Part shown: positions 43,669 to 51,483 of the stretch, one piece after another
Layout of the letters: each line of letters opens with the position of its first letter
Position numbering within the stretch: position 1 is the first letter of the stretch
Assembly (NCBI GenBank): GCA_944320795.1
Contig: CALUIU010000007.1
Coordinates: 1-64,000, forward strand
Reading direction: 5' to 3'
From: Candidatus Paraprevotella stercoravium
Lineage (GTDB): Bacteria; Bacteroidota; Bacteroidia; Bacteroidales; Bacteroidaceae
Length of the DNA stretch: 64,000 nt
The notes under the pieces: model-generated
The model's database searches: none
The model's input: only the letters and a program-made list of their open reading frames with translations
Told to the model about the DNA's origin: nothing
Made by a program: the position numbers and the translations under genes

Positions 43669-44937
43669 TCAGAAACGGTTTTTCCATAACTTGTTCAGGT
43701 GCTCTTTCAGTTTTTGTTCCTGAGCATTAGGCTGCGGCTGCCAGATGCGTGTCTTTTCCAACTCATCCGGAAGGAACTGTTGCTCCACAAAATGATTCTC
43801 GTAATCATGCGCATATTTGTAATTCTCGCCGTATCCCAGTTCTTTCATCAGTTTGGTGGGAGCGTTGCGCAGGTGCAGGGGTACGGGAAGATTTCCCGTG
43901 TTGCGTACCAGTTCCAGAGCCTGGTTAATGGCCATATATGCTGAGTTGCTTTTGGGACTGGAAGCCAGATAAACCGTAGCTTCTGCCAAAGGAATGCGTC
44001 CTTCCGGCCATCCTATTTTCATCACGGCATCGAATGCCGCGTTTGCCAGTAACAGAGCGTTCGGGTTTGCCAGTCCGATATCCTCACTGGCGGAAATCAC
44101 CAGTCTGCGGGCGATGAAGGCCGGATCTTCTCCGCCTTCGATCATACGGGCCAGCCAATAAATGGCTGCGTCGGGATCACTGCCACGGATGCTTTTAATG
44201 AAGGCCGAAACAATATCATAATGGATTTCTCCCTCTTTGTCGTAGGCCATCGGATTTTCCTGAATACGTTCCGACACCAGCCGGTCTGTAATCACAATTT
44301 CTTCTTCATTGCTGGAAGAAGTGACCAGTTCCAGGATATTGAGCAGTTTGCGCGCGTCTCCGCCGCTATAGCGCAGCATCAGGTTGGTTTCCTTCAGTAT
44401 GATTTTCTTTTCTTTCAGTAGAACATCCTTGGTTATGGCTTGTTGCAACAAGGCCAGCAGATCCTCTTTGTCCAGAGATTTCAGAACATAAAGCTGGCAG
44501 CGGGACAAGAGCGGACGAATCACCTCGAATGACGGGTTCTCTGTAGTGGCCCCAATCAGCGTGACTACTCCCTGTTCGACCGCTCCCAACAGCGAATCCT
44601 GTTGGGATTTGCTGAAACGATGGATCTCGTCAATGAAGAGAATCGGACTGTTCATCGAAAAGAAACGGTTGTTTTTTGCTTTTTCGATAATTTCGCGTAC
44701 ATCCTTTACCCCGCTGGTTACGGCACTCAGGGTATAAAAAGGAGTTTCCAGTTTGTTGGCAATGATTTGGGCCAGTGTGGTTTTACCAACTCCCGGAGGT
44801 CCCCATAAGATAAAGGAAGATATTTTTCCGGAATCAATCATTTTTCGCAATACAGCGTCCGGACCAACCAGATGTTTCTGTCCGATGTAGTCATCCAGAG
44901 TTTTGGGACGCATCCGTTCTGCTAAAGGTATATTCAT
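43669..44937 (-). CDS. rarA: Replication-associated recombination protein A (RarA/MgsA)
   Basis: RarA is a AAA+ ATPase related to clamp loaders that works at stalled replication forks. The chosen start MNIPLAERMRPKTLDDYIGQ is the family N-terminus and gives 422 residues; 17 more codons upstream look unrelated. Walker A is WGPPGVGKTTL (residues 45-54), Walker B ILFIDEIHRFSKSQQD, sensor 1 GATTENPSFEV, followed by the helical tetramerisation part (SLVKSIRGSDPDAAIYWLARM-like FIKSIRGSDPDAAIYWLA). Complete and typical. Confidence 0.95.
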   Translation of the reverse strand: MNIPLAERMRPKTLDDYIGQKHLVGPDAVLRKMIDSGKISSFILWGPPGVGKTTLAQIIANKLETPFYTLSAVTSGVKDVREIIEKAKNNRFFSMNSPILFIDEIHRFSKSQQDSLLGAVEQGVVTLIGATTENPSFEVIRPLLSRCQLYVLKSLDKEDLLALLQQAITKDVLLKEKKIILKETNLMLRYSGGDARKLLNILELVTSSSNEEEIVITDRLVSERIQENPMAYDKEGEIHYDIVSAFIKSIRGSDPDAAIYWLARMIEGGEDPAFIARRLVISASEDIGLANPNALLLANAAFDAVMKIGWPEGRIPLAEATVYLASSPKSNSAYMAINQALELVRNTGNLPVPLHLRNAPTKLMKELGYGENYKYAHDYENHFVEQQFLPDELEKTRIWQPQPNAQEQKLKEHLNKLWKNRF

Positions 44938-45080
44938 ATTTTGAGTCTTTATTTTCGGTAAATACAATAATTGAAGACAGGAAAACAAAGGTACATATTA
45001 AATTGGAACTGCGGTTTTTCTTCTTACGAAAAGTTTTTCTCTTTTTATGATCTCGTTTCGTTTCTTCATTCTATTTTGGC

Positions 45081-45088
45081 TATCTTTG
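45081..45088 (+). promoter_or_regulatory. -7 box of the glycosyltransferase gene
   Basis: TATCTTTG matches TAnnTTTG; RNA would begin near 45095, 17 bases before the ATG. Confidence 0.65.
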
Positions 45089-45111
45089 CGTGACATTATT
45101 GAAAAGAAAAG

Positions 45112-46020
45112 ATGATATCCATACTGATTCCGACTTATAATTATCCCTGTAGCTCTTTGGTACGCAGCCTGCAAGCGCAATGTGAGCGGCTTTGTGTTTC
45201 AGATCCGGCTTTTCGCTATGAAATTCTGGTTGCGGATGATGCCTCAACCTTAGTGTCTGCCCGTGAGGAGAACGAGCGGATCGCCTGCATTCGGGGATGC
45301 CGGTACTTACCTTTGTCCGAGAATGTGGGTCGGGCGCGTATCCGCAATTATTTGGCAGATCAGGCCCGTTATGAATGGCTGCTTTTTCTGGACAGCGACG
45401 CAGAAGTTTCTGACGGACATTTTCTGGAAAATTATATGCGTGCTGTCAGCGGGGGCGATGTGGAAGTGGTTTGCGGTGGTGTAGCCAATATTCCGGAACT
45501 GAAAGACACCGCTTGTTCCTTGCGTTATTATTATGAAGAGCATGTCGGCAAGAAACGTCTGGCGTTAGAACGGATGAAGCATCCCTATGCACGTTTCAGT
45601 ACCTTTAATTTTCTGATACGCCGTGATTTCTTTCAGACAGTCCGTTTTAATGAAAAATGTGTGCACTATGGTTATGAGGATGTATTTTTCGGAATGGAGA
45701 TCAGGAATCACGGAGGGCGTATTCTGCATATAGACAACGCCCTTATTCATGCCGGAGTGGAGCCTAATGAAGTCTTTTTGGCGAAAACGGAAACGGCCTT
45801 GCGCACGCTTTACAGTCTGGATCTGGATTTCCGTTCTTATGTGACTGTTTCACGGGTCGCTTTGCGGCTGAAGCGTTTTGGTCTGTTGCCGCTTGTTGTC
45901 TTGTTGTTCCGTATTTTCAAATCGCTGATGCGATCCAATTTGTCAGGTGCGTCTCCTTCTGTATTGCTTTTCAATTTATATAAACTGGGGTACTATGCGT
46001 CCTTGGAAAGCAAAGCCTGA
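45112..46020 (+). CDS. Glycosyltransferase family 2
   Basis: The 302-residue protein has the GT-A fold: it opens ISILIPTYNYPCSSLVRSL, has ILVADDAST for the nucleotide, SENVGRARIRNYLADQ, and the metal-binding DxD in LLFLDSDAEV. GYEDVFFGMEIRNHGGRIL, with the E-D-x-x-F/G pattern, probably holds the catalytic base. A hydrophobic, basic C-terminus (LLPLVVLLFRIFKSLM) may touch the membrane. It stands alone with its own promoter, not in a polysaccharide cluster, so donor and acceptor sugars are unknown. Confidence 0.88.
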   Translation: MISILIPTYNYPCSSLVRSLQAQCERLCVSDPAFRYEILVADDASTLVSAREENERIACIRGCRYLPLSENVGRARIRNYLADQARYEWLLFLDSDAEVSDGHFLENYMRAVSGGDVEVVCGGVANIPELKDTACSLRYYYEEHVGKKRLALERMKHPYARFSTFNFLIRRDFFQTVRFNEKCVHYGYEDVFFGMEIRNHGGRILHIDNALIHAGVEPNEVFLAKTETALRTLYSLDLDFRSYVTVSRVALRLKRFGLLPLVVLLFRIFKSLMRSNLSGASPSVLLFNLYKLGYYASLESKA

Positions 46021-46079
46021 TTTGTCCTAAAAAAATACCGTATTTGACGCCTGTATTTTTTCTTCGGAGAGCCTAAAAA

Positions 46080-46119
46080 AAATCGTCGGGACAATTTTTT
46101 CAATTTGTCCCGACGATTT
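46080..46119. terminator. Terminator between convergent genes (first hairpin)
   Basis: AAATCGTCGGGACAA (46080-46094) pairs perfectly with TTGTCCCGACGATTT (46105-46119). In the minus direction six T follow, serving the epimerase-like gene; in the plus direction the tail is weaker. Confidence 0.75.
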
Positions 46120-46123
46120 GATT

Positions 46124-46163
46124 AATTCGTCCTGACGATTTTTTAAAATTCTCAGGATGAATT
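46124..46163. repeat. Second, related hairpin
   Basis: AATTCGTCCTGA (46124-46135) pairs, with one mismatch, with TCAGGATGAATT (46152-46163). Its left arm repeats the right arm of the first hairpin with changes (GTCCTGACGATTTT against GTCCCGACGATTTG), so the two look like a duplicated terminator arm that has drifted. Confidence 0.55.
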
Positions 46164-46252
46164 TTGAATAATTATAACTGTAAGATTTTCAGGGTGTTAT
46201 ATTCTGAAGCCTAAAACAGGTCGCTTTGTTTTATTTGTAAATAAAAAGTCAC

Positions 46253-47128
46253 TTATTCAATGACGATTTCCACTTCACCCTCAAATATCTCACCCGGCTT
46301 CAGCAGATTCACCATAGGTTGTTCGGCAAGGACATCAGAGGTACCGCTTTTAGGGCAGCAGCCAAACCAGGGTTCGAGGCATACGAAGGGAGCGTTTTTG
46401 CCTGAAGGCGACCAATAAGCTATGGACGGTGTATTGGCTTTAATGGTGAGAACCGGTTTGCGGTCTTTGTCATAGAGCGACGTGCGGTTGATGATACCTC
46501 TGGTTTCCAGGATCGTGTCACAGTCAAACGTGTCATTCTTCAGTGGGAGCATACCTTTCTCGTCCAAAGCGATGACCGCCACTTTGTCGGTATAATGTCC
46601 GTTCGAATCAATTTCATTGGAGTGGATTTCCTGTACGTCATTAAATGACAGATAACCGTGTATCTCATCTTCTTCCTTGAATTTGGGCAGGAAGAAAGCC
46701 GGGTGACTGCCGATCTGGAACGGCATCACACCTTCTGTACCGGTATACTGCACGCGAAACCGCTGAAAGACTTTGTTCCGGCTGAGCTGATAAATGATTT
46801 CCAGATGAAAGGCATAGGGAAACAGCTTTCTGGTGTCTTCGTTGTCGTCAGCTCTGAATTCCAGAATGCGGTCACCTTCCGTACAAGAGAAATTCATTTG
46901 CTGGATGAATCCGTGCTTTCCGATGGGGTAGTTGATCCCGTCAAATACCACACCTTCATGATTTGGCTTTCCGATAATAGGAAACAGCAATGGGGCGTGT
47001 TTGGCCCAATAATCCGGATTGGCGTTCCATATATATTCCCGGTTACTCGATACCTTGCGCAGGCTTTGCATCTCAGCGCCTCGTTCCGAGACTTCGAGTT
47101 CCAATATTCCATTAGACAATGTTCTCAT
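46253..47128 (-). CDS. Aldose 1-epimerase family protein
   Basis: The 291-residue protein has the galactose-mutarotase beta-sandwich fold. GKHGFIQQMNF and GSHPAFFLP hold the two likely catalytic histidines, and the Glu in VCLEPWFGCC matches the family base. The short form and the opening LELEVSERGAEMQSLRK fit the LacX/YeaD-like branch, whose substrates may be hexose phosphates rather than free galactose. It is monocistronic and divergent from fhs. A -7 box lies at 47172-47179. Confidence 0.88.
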   Translation of the reverse strand: MRTLSNGILELEVSERGAEMQSLRKVSSNREYIWNANPDYWAKHAPLLFPIIGKPNHEGVVFDGINYPIGKHGFIQQMNFSCTEGDRILEFRADDNEDTRKLFPYAFHLEIIYQLSRNKVFQRFRVQYTGTEGVMPFQIGSHPAFFLPKFKEEDEIHGYLSFNDVQEIHSNEIDSNGHYTDKVAVIALDEKGMLPLKNDTFDCDTILETRGIINRTSLYDKDRKPVLTIKANTPSIAYWSPSGKNAPFVCLEPWFGCCPKSGTSDVLAEQPMVNLLKPGEIFEGEVEIVIE

Positions 47129-47171
47129 CTTTCACGGTTAAAAAATAGGTTATACATCATGTTCTCGATGA

Positions 47172-47179
47172 CAAATTTA
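47172..47179 (-). promoter_or_regulatory. -7 box of the aldose epimerase-like gene
   Basis: TAAATTTG on the minus strand matches TAnnTTTG, 43 bases before the ATG. Confidence 0.55.
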
Positions 47180-47223
47180 TGAAAATACTTTCTTTGTTTG
47201 AAGCTTTTCTGAATAAAATTTAT

Positions 47224-47231
47224 TAAGTTTG
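47224..47231 (+). promoter_or_regulatory. -7 box of fhs
   Basis: TAAGTTTG matches TAnnTTTG; RNA would begin near 47238, 30 bases before the ATG. Confidence 0.6.
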
Positions 47232-47267
47232 TAGCATTAAACGAATCATATTAAAATCATAAAACGC

Positions 47268-48935
47268 ATGAAGAGTGACATAGAAATTGCCCGCGAGTGC
47301 AAGTTGGCGCCGATTACAGAAATTGCCGCCAAACTGAATATTCCGGAAAGCGAACTGGAGCAGTATGGAAAATATGTGGCTAAGGTGCCTGAAAAACTGA
47401 TAGATGAAGAGAAGATTAAGCAGAGTAATCTGATTCTCGTTACGGCTATTACTCCTACAAAGGCCGGTATTGGTAAAACGACCGTTTCTATCGGTCTGGC
47501 GTTAGGACTGAATAAAATCAACAAGAAAGCGGTAGTGGCCTTGCGTGAGCCGTCACTCGGTCCGTGTTTCGGAATGAAGGGTGGTGCTGCCGGCGGTGGT
47601 TATGCCCAGGTGCTTCCGATGGACAAGATCAACCTGCATTTTACAGGCGACTTCCATGCCATTACTTCTGCCCACAATATGATTTCCGCCTTGCTGGACA
47701 ACTATATCTACCAGCATAAGGACGAGGGTTTTGCCATGAAGGAGATTCTGTGGAAGCGTGTGCTCGACGTGAACGACCGTAACTTGCGTTACATCGTGAC
47801 CGGCTTGGGTGCCAAGACAAACGGCGTGACCATGGAGAGCGGTTTTGATATTACTCCGGCTTCTGAGATTATGGCTATCCTTTGTCTGGCGCAGGATGAG
47901 CAGGATCTGCGTCGCCGTATTGAGAACATTCTTCTTGGTACGACCATCGACAACAAGCCTTTCCGCGTAAAAGATCTGGGAGTGGCCGGTGCCATCTGCG
48001 TATTGCTGAAGGACGCTTTGCACCCGAATCTGGTGCAGACTACAGAAAATACTCCGGCTTTCGTACACGGCGGTCCGTTCGCCAACATTGCCCACGGATG
48101 TAATTCGGTGTTGGCAACCCGTCTGGCCATGACTTATGGTGACTACGTGATTACCGAAGGAGGCTTCGGTGCCGATCTGGGTGCGGAGAAATTCTATAAT
48201 ATCAAGTGCCGCAAGGCCGGTATCGCTCCGAAACTGACTGTGCTTGTAGCCACTACACAAGGACTGAAGATGCACGGTGGAGTGGATCTGACTTTGATTA
48301 AGGAACCGAACCTGGAAGGATTGAAGAAGGGACTTGACAATCTGGACAAACATATTGCCAATATCCAGAGTTTCGGACAGACCGTAGTAGTTTGCTTCAA
48401 CCGTTATGCTACGGATGTGGATGAGGAGATTGATTTCTGCCGTGCGCATTGCGCAGAGATGGGTGTCGGTTTTGCCGTGAATAATGCGTTTGTGGAAGGC
48501 GGTGCCGGAGCTGTAGAACTGGCAGAACTGGTTGTGAAGACCATTGAAGAGAATCCGTCTGCTCCGCTGAACTTCACTTATGATGATAATGATTCTGTTG
48601 AAGTGAAGGCTACCAAGCTGGCTCAGAATATTTATGGTGCCGACAAGGTGATCTTCTCGGCCGCGGCCAAGAAGATGCTGGCCAAGATAGAAGAACTGGG
48701 TGTAAGTCATTACCCGATCTGTGTGGCCAAGACCCAATATTCTTTCTCTGCCGATGCCAAGGCTTACGGTGTGCCCAAGAATTTCAGTATTAATATCAAA
48801 GATATTGTGCTGAACTGCGGTTCGGAGATGATTGTACTTATTGCCGGCGAAATCATGCGTATGCCTGGATTGCCTAAGTCACCTCAGGCTGAGCGTATAG
48901 ACATCGTAAACGGTGAGATTGAAGGTCTGTCTTAA
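47268..48935 (+). CDS. fhs: Formate--tetrahydrofolate ligase
   Basis: Fhs joins formate to tetrahydrofolate with ATP, giving 10-formyl-THF for purine and methionine-starter synthesis. The nucleotide site is [20 protein letters not shown] at residues 63-82, and [22 protein letters not shown] and [20 protein letters not shown] are strong family signatures. Length is 555 residues, complete. In Bacteroides it lets formate from pyruvate cleavage enter one-carbon metabolism. It is a single-gene transcript with its own promoter and a terminator at 48961-48993. Confidence 0.97.
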   Translation: MKSDIEIARECKLAPITEIAAKLNIPESELEQYGKYVAKVPEKLIDEEKIKQSNLILVTAITPTKAGIGKTTVSIGLALGLNKINKKAVVALREPSLGPCFGMKGGAAGGGYAQVLPMDKINLHFTGDFHAITSAHNMISALLDNYIYQHKDEGFAMKEILWKRVLDVNDRNLRYIVTGLGAKTNGVTMESGFDITPASEIMAILCLAQDEQDLRRRIENILLGTTIDNKPFRVKDLGVAGAICVLLKDALHPNLVQTTENTPAFVHGGPFANIAHGCNSVLATRLAMTYGDYVITEGGFGADLGAEKFYNIKCRKAGIAPKLTVLVATTQGLKMHGGVDLTLIKEPNLEGLKKGLDNLDKHIANIQSFGQTVVVCFNRYATDVDEEIDFCRAHCAEMGVGFAVNNAFVEGGAGAVELAELVVKTIEENPSAPLNFTYDDNDSVEVKATKLAQNIYGADKVIFSAAAKKMLAKIEELGVSHYPICVAKTQYSFSADAKAYGVPKNFSINIKDIVLNCGSEMIVLIAGEIMRMPGLPKSPQAERIDIVNGEIEGLS

Positions 48936-48960
48936 CAGATAAGATATCACGATATTCTGG

Positions 48961-48993
48961 AATCCTCATAATTTCGGTTATGAGGATTTTTTT
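48961..48993 (+). terminator. Terminator of fhs
   Basis: AATCCTCATAA (48961-48971) pairs with TTATGAGGATT (48978-48988), loop TTTCGG, followed by a run of T. Confidence 0.8.
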
Positions 48994-49014
48994 CACTCAT
49001 AACAGACAATTAAT

Positions 49015-50649
49015 ATGATGTGTCACTCTTGTTTTCATCCACTTGTTCCGCAGCCATCCGTTGACGAACTACCCCTTCTTTTTACCTATCCGTTTCATTA
49101 CACGCCTCATCCGTTGATAGAGCAGGCTGCAACTTGCGTACGTCATCATTTACAATCCTGTGTTTTATGGCACGAGGAGTTGCGGCACGGAAAGATGTTC
49201 GGAGTGCTGCTGGTGCGTAACGGTGAAGGGCAGATCGGTTTTCTGGCTGCTTTTTCGGGATTGTTGGGGGGCTCCAACTGTCAGCCGTATTTTGTACCTC
49301 CGGTGTTTGACTTTCTTGATCCGCAGGGATTCTTCAAACAGGGCGAAGCAAGACTCACGGAAATAAACCGTCAGGTGGAAGCCTTAAAGAGCGATGGAGA
49401 ATATCTTGCGGCTCACGAGCGTCTTTTGGCTGTGAGCGGAGAGGCGGAAAGAGAACTGGCACGCATGAAAGAAGAATACCGTCAGGCACGTTTGCAGCGT
49501 GAGCAACTACGTCTGACGGCCACTCCCGACGAGGTGGAACAGCTGAACCGTGAGAGCCAGTTTCAGAAGGCGGAACTCAAGCGCCGGGAAAAAGCCTGGG
49601 CCGGACGGATCGCTGAATGCCGTGCCGTGGTGGAAGAGCGGGAGGCCGCCATCAAGGTGTTGAAGCAAAAACGGAAAAGTCTTTCCGAACAGCTTCAACA
49701 ACAGATTTTCCGGCGTTTTACCTTCCGCAATGCCCATGGTGAGGAGCAGAGTCTGCAACAGATATTCTGTGATGCCGGACGTGGAGAACCTCCGGCCGGA
49801 GCAGGGGAGTGCGCCGCTCCCAAATTGCTGCAATATGCCTATCTGCATGGGATGAGGCCGCTGGCTATGGGTGAATTCTGGTGGGGTGACTCGCCACGCG
49901 GTGTGCTGCGCGAGGACGGCCGTTTCTATCCGTCCTGTACCAGCAAGTGCAAGCCTATTTTGGGCTTTATGCTTCAGGGATTGGATGTAGAGCCCGATCC
50001 GGTAGTTCGTGAGGCGTCTGCCCATAGTGAAGTGGAAATCATTTATGAGGACGATTATATAGCAGCCGTATCCAAGCCGGCCGGTATGTATTCCGTTCCT
50101 GGCAAGGAGGAGACCGTCTGTTCTGTATTGAGCTGGGCGCAGAACCGCTATCCGGATAGTGACAGCCCCTTGCTGGTTCATCGTCTGGATATGCATACTT
50201 CCGGCTTGTTGCTGATAGGAAAGACCAAGGAGGTTCATGCCGCTTTGCAACAAATGTTTGAGCGTCATCAGATCCGAAAGACTTATATTGCCGTGCTCGA
50301 TGGCGTGGTTGCTCAAGATGAAGGCATGATCCGTTTACCGTTGCGTCCGGATTTGGAGCACCGGCCAATGCAGATGGTTGATCCGGTGTATGGTAAACCT
50401 GCCGTGACCCGTTATCGGGTGCTGAGCCGTGACAGGGAGACAACCCGTATCGCCTTTTTCCCACAGACCGGTCGCACCCACCAGCTTCGGGTACATGCGG
50501 CGCATCCCGAAGGGTTGGGCTGTCCTATTCGCGGTGATCAGCTTTATGGACATCCGTCCGACCGCCTGTACCTTCATGCGGAGCAGGTACAGTTCGTGCA
50601 TCCCGTTACGGGGCAGCGCCTGACACTGAAAGTACCGGTTCCTTTTTAA
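49015..50649 (+). CDS. RluA-family pseudouridine synthase with N-terminal coiled-coil region
   Basis: The 544-residue protein has its catalytic RluA/RsuA-type domain in the C-terminal ~220 residues: IYEDDYIAAVSKPAGMYSVPG, the catalytic Asp392 in LVHRLDMHTSGLL, and FFPQTGRTHQLRVHAAH. No S4 domain is visible. Residues 1-110 form an unrecognised domain (PLLFTYPFHYTPHPLIEQA). Residues ~115-240 are a long charged coiled coil (LAAHERLLAVSGEAERELAR). Plain RluA enzymes have about 220-330 residues, so more than 300 residues are extra, perhaps for RNA or ribosome contact. The target uridine is unknown. Two initial Met codons leave the start uncertain by one. Confidence 0.9.
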   Translation: MMCHSCFHPLVPQPSVDELPLLFTYPFHYTPHPLIEQAATCVRHHLQSCVLWHEELRHGKMFGVLLVRNGEGQIGFLAAFSGLLGGSNCQPYFVPPVFDFLDPQGFFKQGEARLTEINRQVEALKSDGEYLAAHERLLAVSGEAERELARMKEEYRQARLQREQLRLTATPDEVEQLNRESQFQKAELKRREKAWAGRIAECRAVVEEREAAIKVLKQKRKSLSEQLQQQIFRRFTFRNAHGEEQSLQQIFCDAGRGEPPAGAGECAAPKLLQYAYLHGMRPLAMGEFWWGDSPRGVLREDGRFYPSCTSKCKPILGFMLQGLDVEPDPVVREASAHSEVEIIYEDDYIAAVSKPAGMYSVPGKEETVCSVLSWAQNRYPDSDSPLLVHRLDMHTSGLLLIGKTKEVHAALQQMFERHQIRKTYIAVLDGVVAQDEGMIRLPLRPDLEHRPMQMVDPVYGKPAVTRYRVLSRDRETTRIAFFPQTGRTHQLRVHAAHPEGLGCPIRGDQLYGHPSDRLYLHAEQVQFVHPVTGQRLTLKVPVPF

Positions 50650-50662
50650 GACCATACAGTAT

Positions 50663-50726
50663 AAAAATCTCCCGGCGAAATGAGAGAAAGTATGATGTTT
50701 CTTCCATTTCGTCGGGAGATTTTTTA
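50663..50726 (+). terminator. Terminator of the pseudouridine synthase gene
   Basis: AAATCTCCCGGCGAAATG (50665-50682) pairs, with one G-T wobble, with CATTTCGTCGGGAGATTTTT (50705-50724). Confidence 0.75.
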
Positions 50727-50743
50727 TTGTAGAGTTATAAAAT

Positions 50744-50785
50744 AAAAAAAGCGATGATGAAAACCGTTTCATCATCGCTTTTTTT
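50744..50785. terminator. Terminator of the tRNA-Cys operon
   Basis: AAAAAAAGCGATGATGAAA (50744-50762) pairs perfectly with TTTCATCATCGCTTTTTTT (50767-50785), loop ACCG. Symmetric A/T tracts make it work both ways; in the minus direction it lies right after the last tRNA-Cys. Confidence 0.8.
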
Positions 50786-50788
50786 ATG

Positions 50789-50859
50789 AGGTGCCCAGCA
50801 GATTCGAACTGCTGTGGACGGTTTTGCAGACCGCTACCTAGCCACTCGGTCAGGGCACC
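50789..50859 (-). tRNA. tRNA-Cys (GCA), third copy
   Basis: Read on the minus strand: acceptor GGTGCCC pairs with GGGCACC, D arm ACC...GGT, anticodon loop CTGCAAA (anticodon GCA) on stem GCGGT/ACCGT, T arm AGCAG-TTCGAAT-CTGCT. Discriminator base 73 is T (U), the identity mark of tRNA-Cys. 71 bases, no encoded CCA. Last of three tandem identical copies. Confidence 0.95.
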
Positions 50860-50880
50860 AAATTTATGTGCTGTTTTTAG

Positions 50881-50951
50881 AGGTGCCCAGCAGATTCGAA
50901 CTGCTGTGGACGGTTTTGCAGACCGCTACCTAGCCACTCGGTCAGGGCACC
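50881..50951 (-). tRNA. tRNA-Cys (GCA), second copy
   Basis: Identical to the neighbouring copies: same stems, anticodon GCA and discriminator U. The 21-22-base spacers between copies are also nearly identical (AAATTTATGTGCTGTTTTT), so the repeat unit is about 92-93 bases. Confidence 0.95.
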
Positions 50952-50973
50952 AAAATTTATGTGCTGTTTTTAG

Positions 50974-51044
50974 AGGTGCCCAGCAGATTCGAACTGCTGT
51001 GGACGGTTTTGCAGACCGCTACCTAGCCACTCGGTCAGGGCACC
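50974..51044 (-). tRNA. tRNA-Cys (GCA), first copy
   Basis: First in the transcript, 10 bases after the expected start near 51054 set by the TACCTTTG box at 51061-51068. Sequence is identical to the other two copies; no CCA is encoded. Confidence 0.95.
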
Positions 51045-51060
51045 ATTTTGTTTTCGCATG

Positions 51061-51068
51061 CAAAGGTA
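51061..51068 (-). promoter_or_regulatory. -7 box of the tRNA-Cys operon
   Basis: TACCTTTG on the minus strand matches TAnnTTTG, 17 bases before the first tRNA. Confidence 0.7.
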
Positions 51069-51087
51069 CTACTTTTTTTGAAATAAA

Positions 51088-51294
51088 CTAATTTTTTGGC
51101 ACATTTTCTTTGCTCATAGTGCACTTTTTGTTGCTTTTCCCTTTTATTTTGTGCATTTCGTCCTTCAGTTTACACGGAGTGCTGCATGTATGACATGGGT
51201 GAGCATCTGTCGTTGTGATCATTTTATATATGCGACGCATCACCCAAATAGCTGCTGAAAGCAGAATGATGGCGACAATGATTTCCTGTATCAT
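51088..51294 (-). CDS. FeoB-associated Cys-rich membrane protein
   Basis: A 68-residue protein starting MIQEIIVAIILLSAAIWVMR, one membrane helix, followed by RRIYKMI and a cytoplasmic Cys cluster (HPCHTCSTPCKLKDEM). This helix-then-C-x2-C-x3-C-x-LKD pattern is that of the small proteins annotated as FeoB-associated, which often follow the ferrous iron transporter feoB. No feoB is present in this window. I take the inner Met; ten codons upstream are poor. It is the smallest gene here and easily missed. Confidence 0.75.
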   Translation of the reverse strand: MIQEIIVAIILLSAAIWVMRRIYKMITTTDAHPCHTCSTPCKLKDEMHKIKGKSNKKCTMSKENVPKN

Positions 51295-51452
51295 AATTCT
51301 ATATAATATATATAACCCAGACAAGGGAGTGTTGAATAAATTACTCTTTCAAAAATAATGGAATCTTTTTATTCTCCCAAAATAAAAATTCTAAAAGGAA
51401 TTTTTGGAAAAAGAATTTTGTGGAAATATTCCTGTGTTTCACGAGATGAACG

Positions 51453-51460
51453 TATCTTTG
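51453..51460 (+). promoter_or_regulatory. -7 box of tilS
   Basis: TATCTTTG matches TAnnTTTG; RNA would begin near 51467, 17 bases before the ATG. Confidence 0.65.
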
Positions 51461-51483
51461 TTCTGTATATAAAATAGGATATT

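Noticed and set aside
45112-46020. Start of a capsular polysaccharide cluster
   Set aside because: Only one glycosyltransferase is present, with its own promoter and terminator, and the neighbours are housekeeping genes.
47553-48737. 394-codon minus-strand frame across fhs
   Set aside because: Antisense to a well-supported fhs; no motifs.
50789-51044. CRISPR-like repeated structure
   Set aside because: The 71-base repeats fold as tRNA and the spacers are identical to each other, unlike CRISPR spacers.
50786-51091. 101-codon plus-strand frame with internal repeats over the tRNA genes
   Set aside because: The repeated peptide is just the translation of three tandem tRNA-Cys genes read from the other strand.
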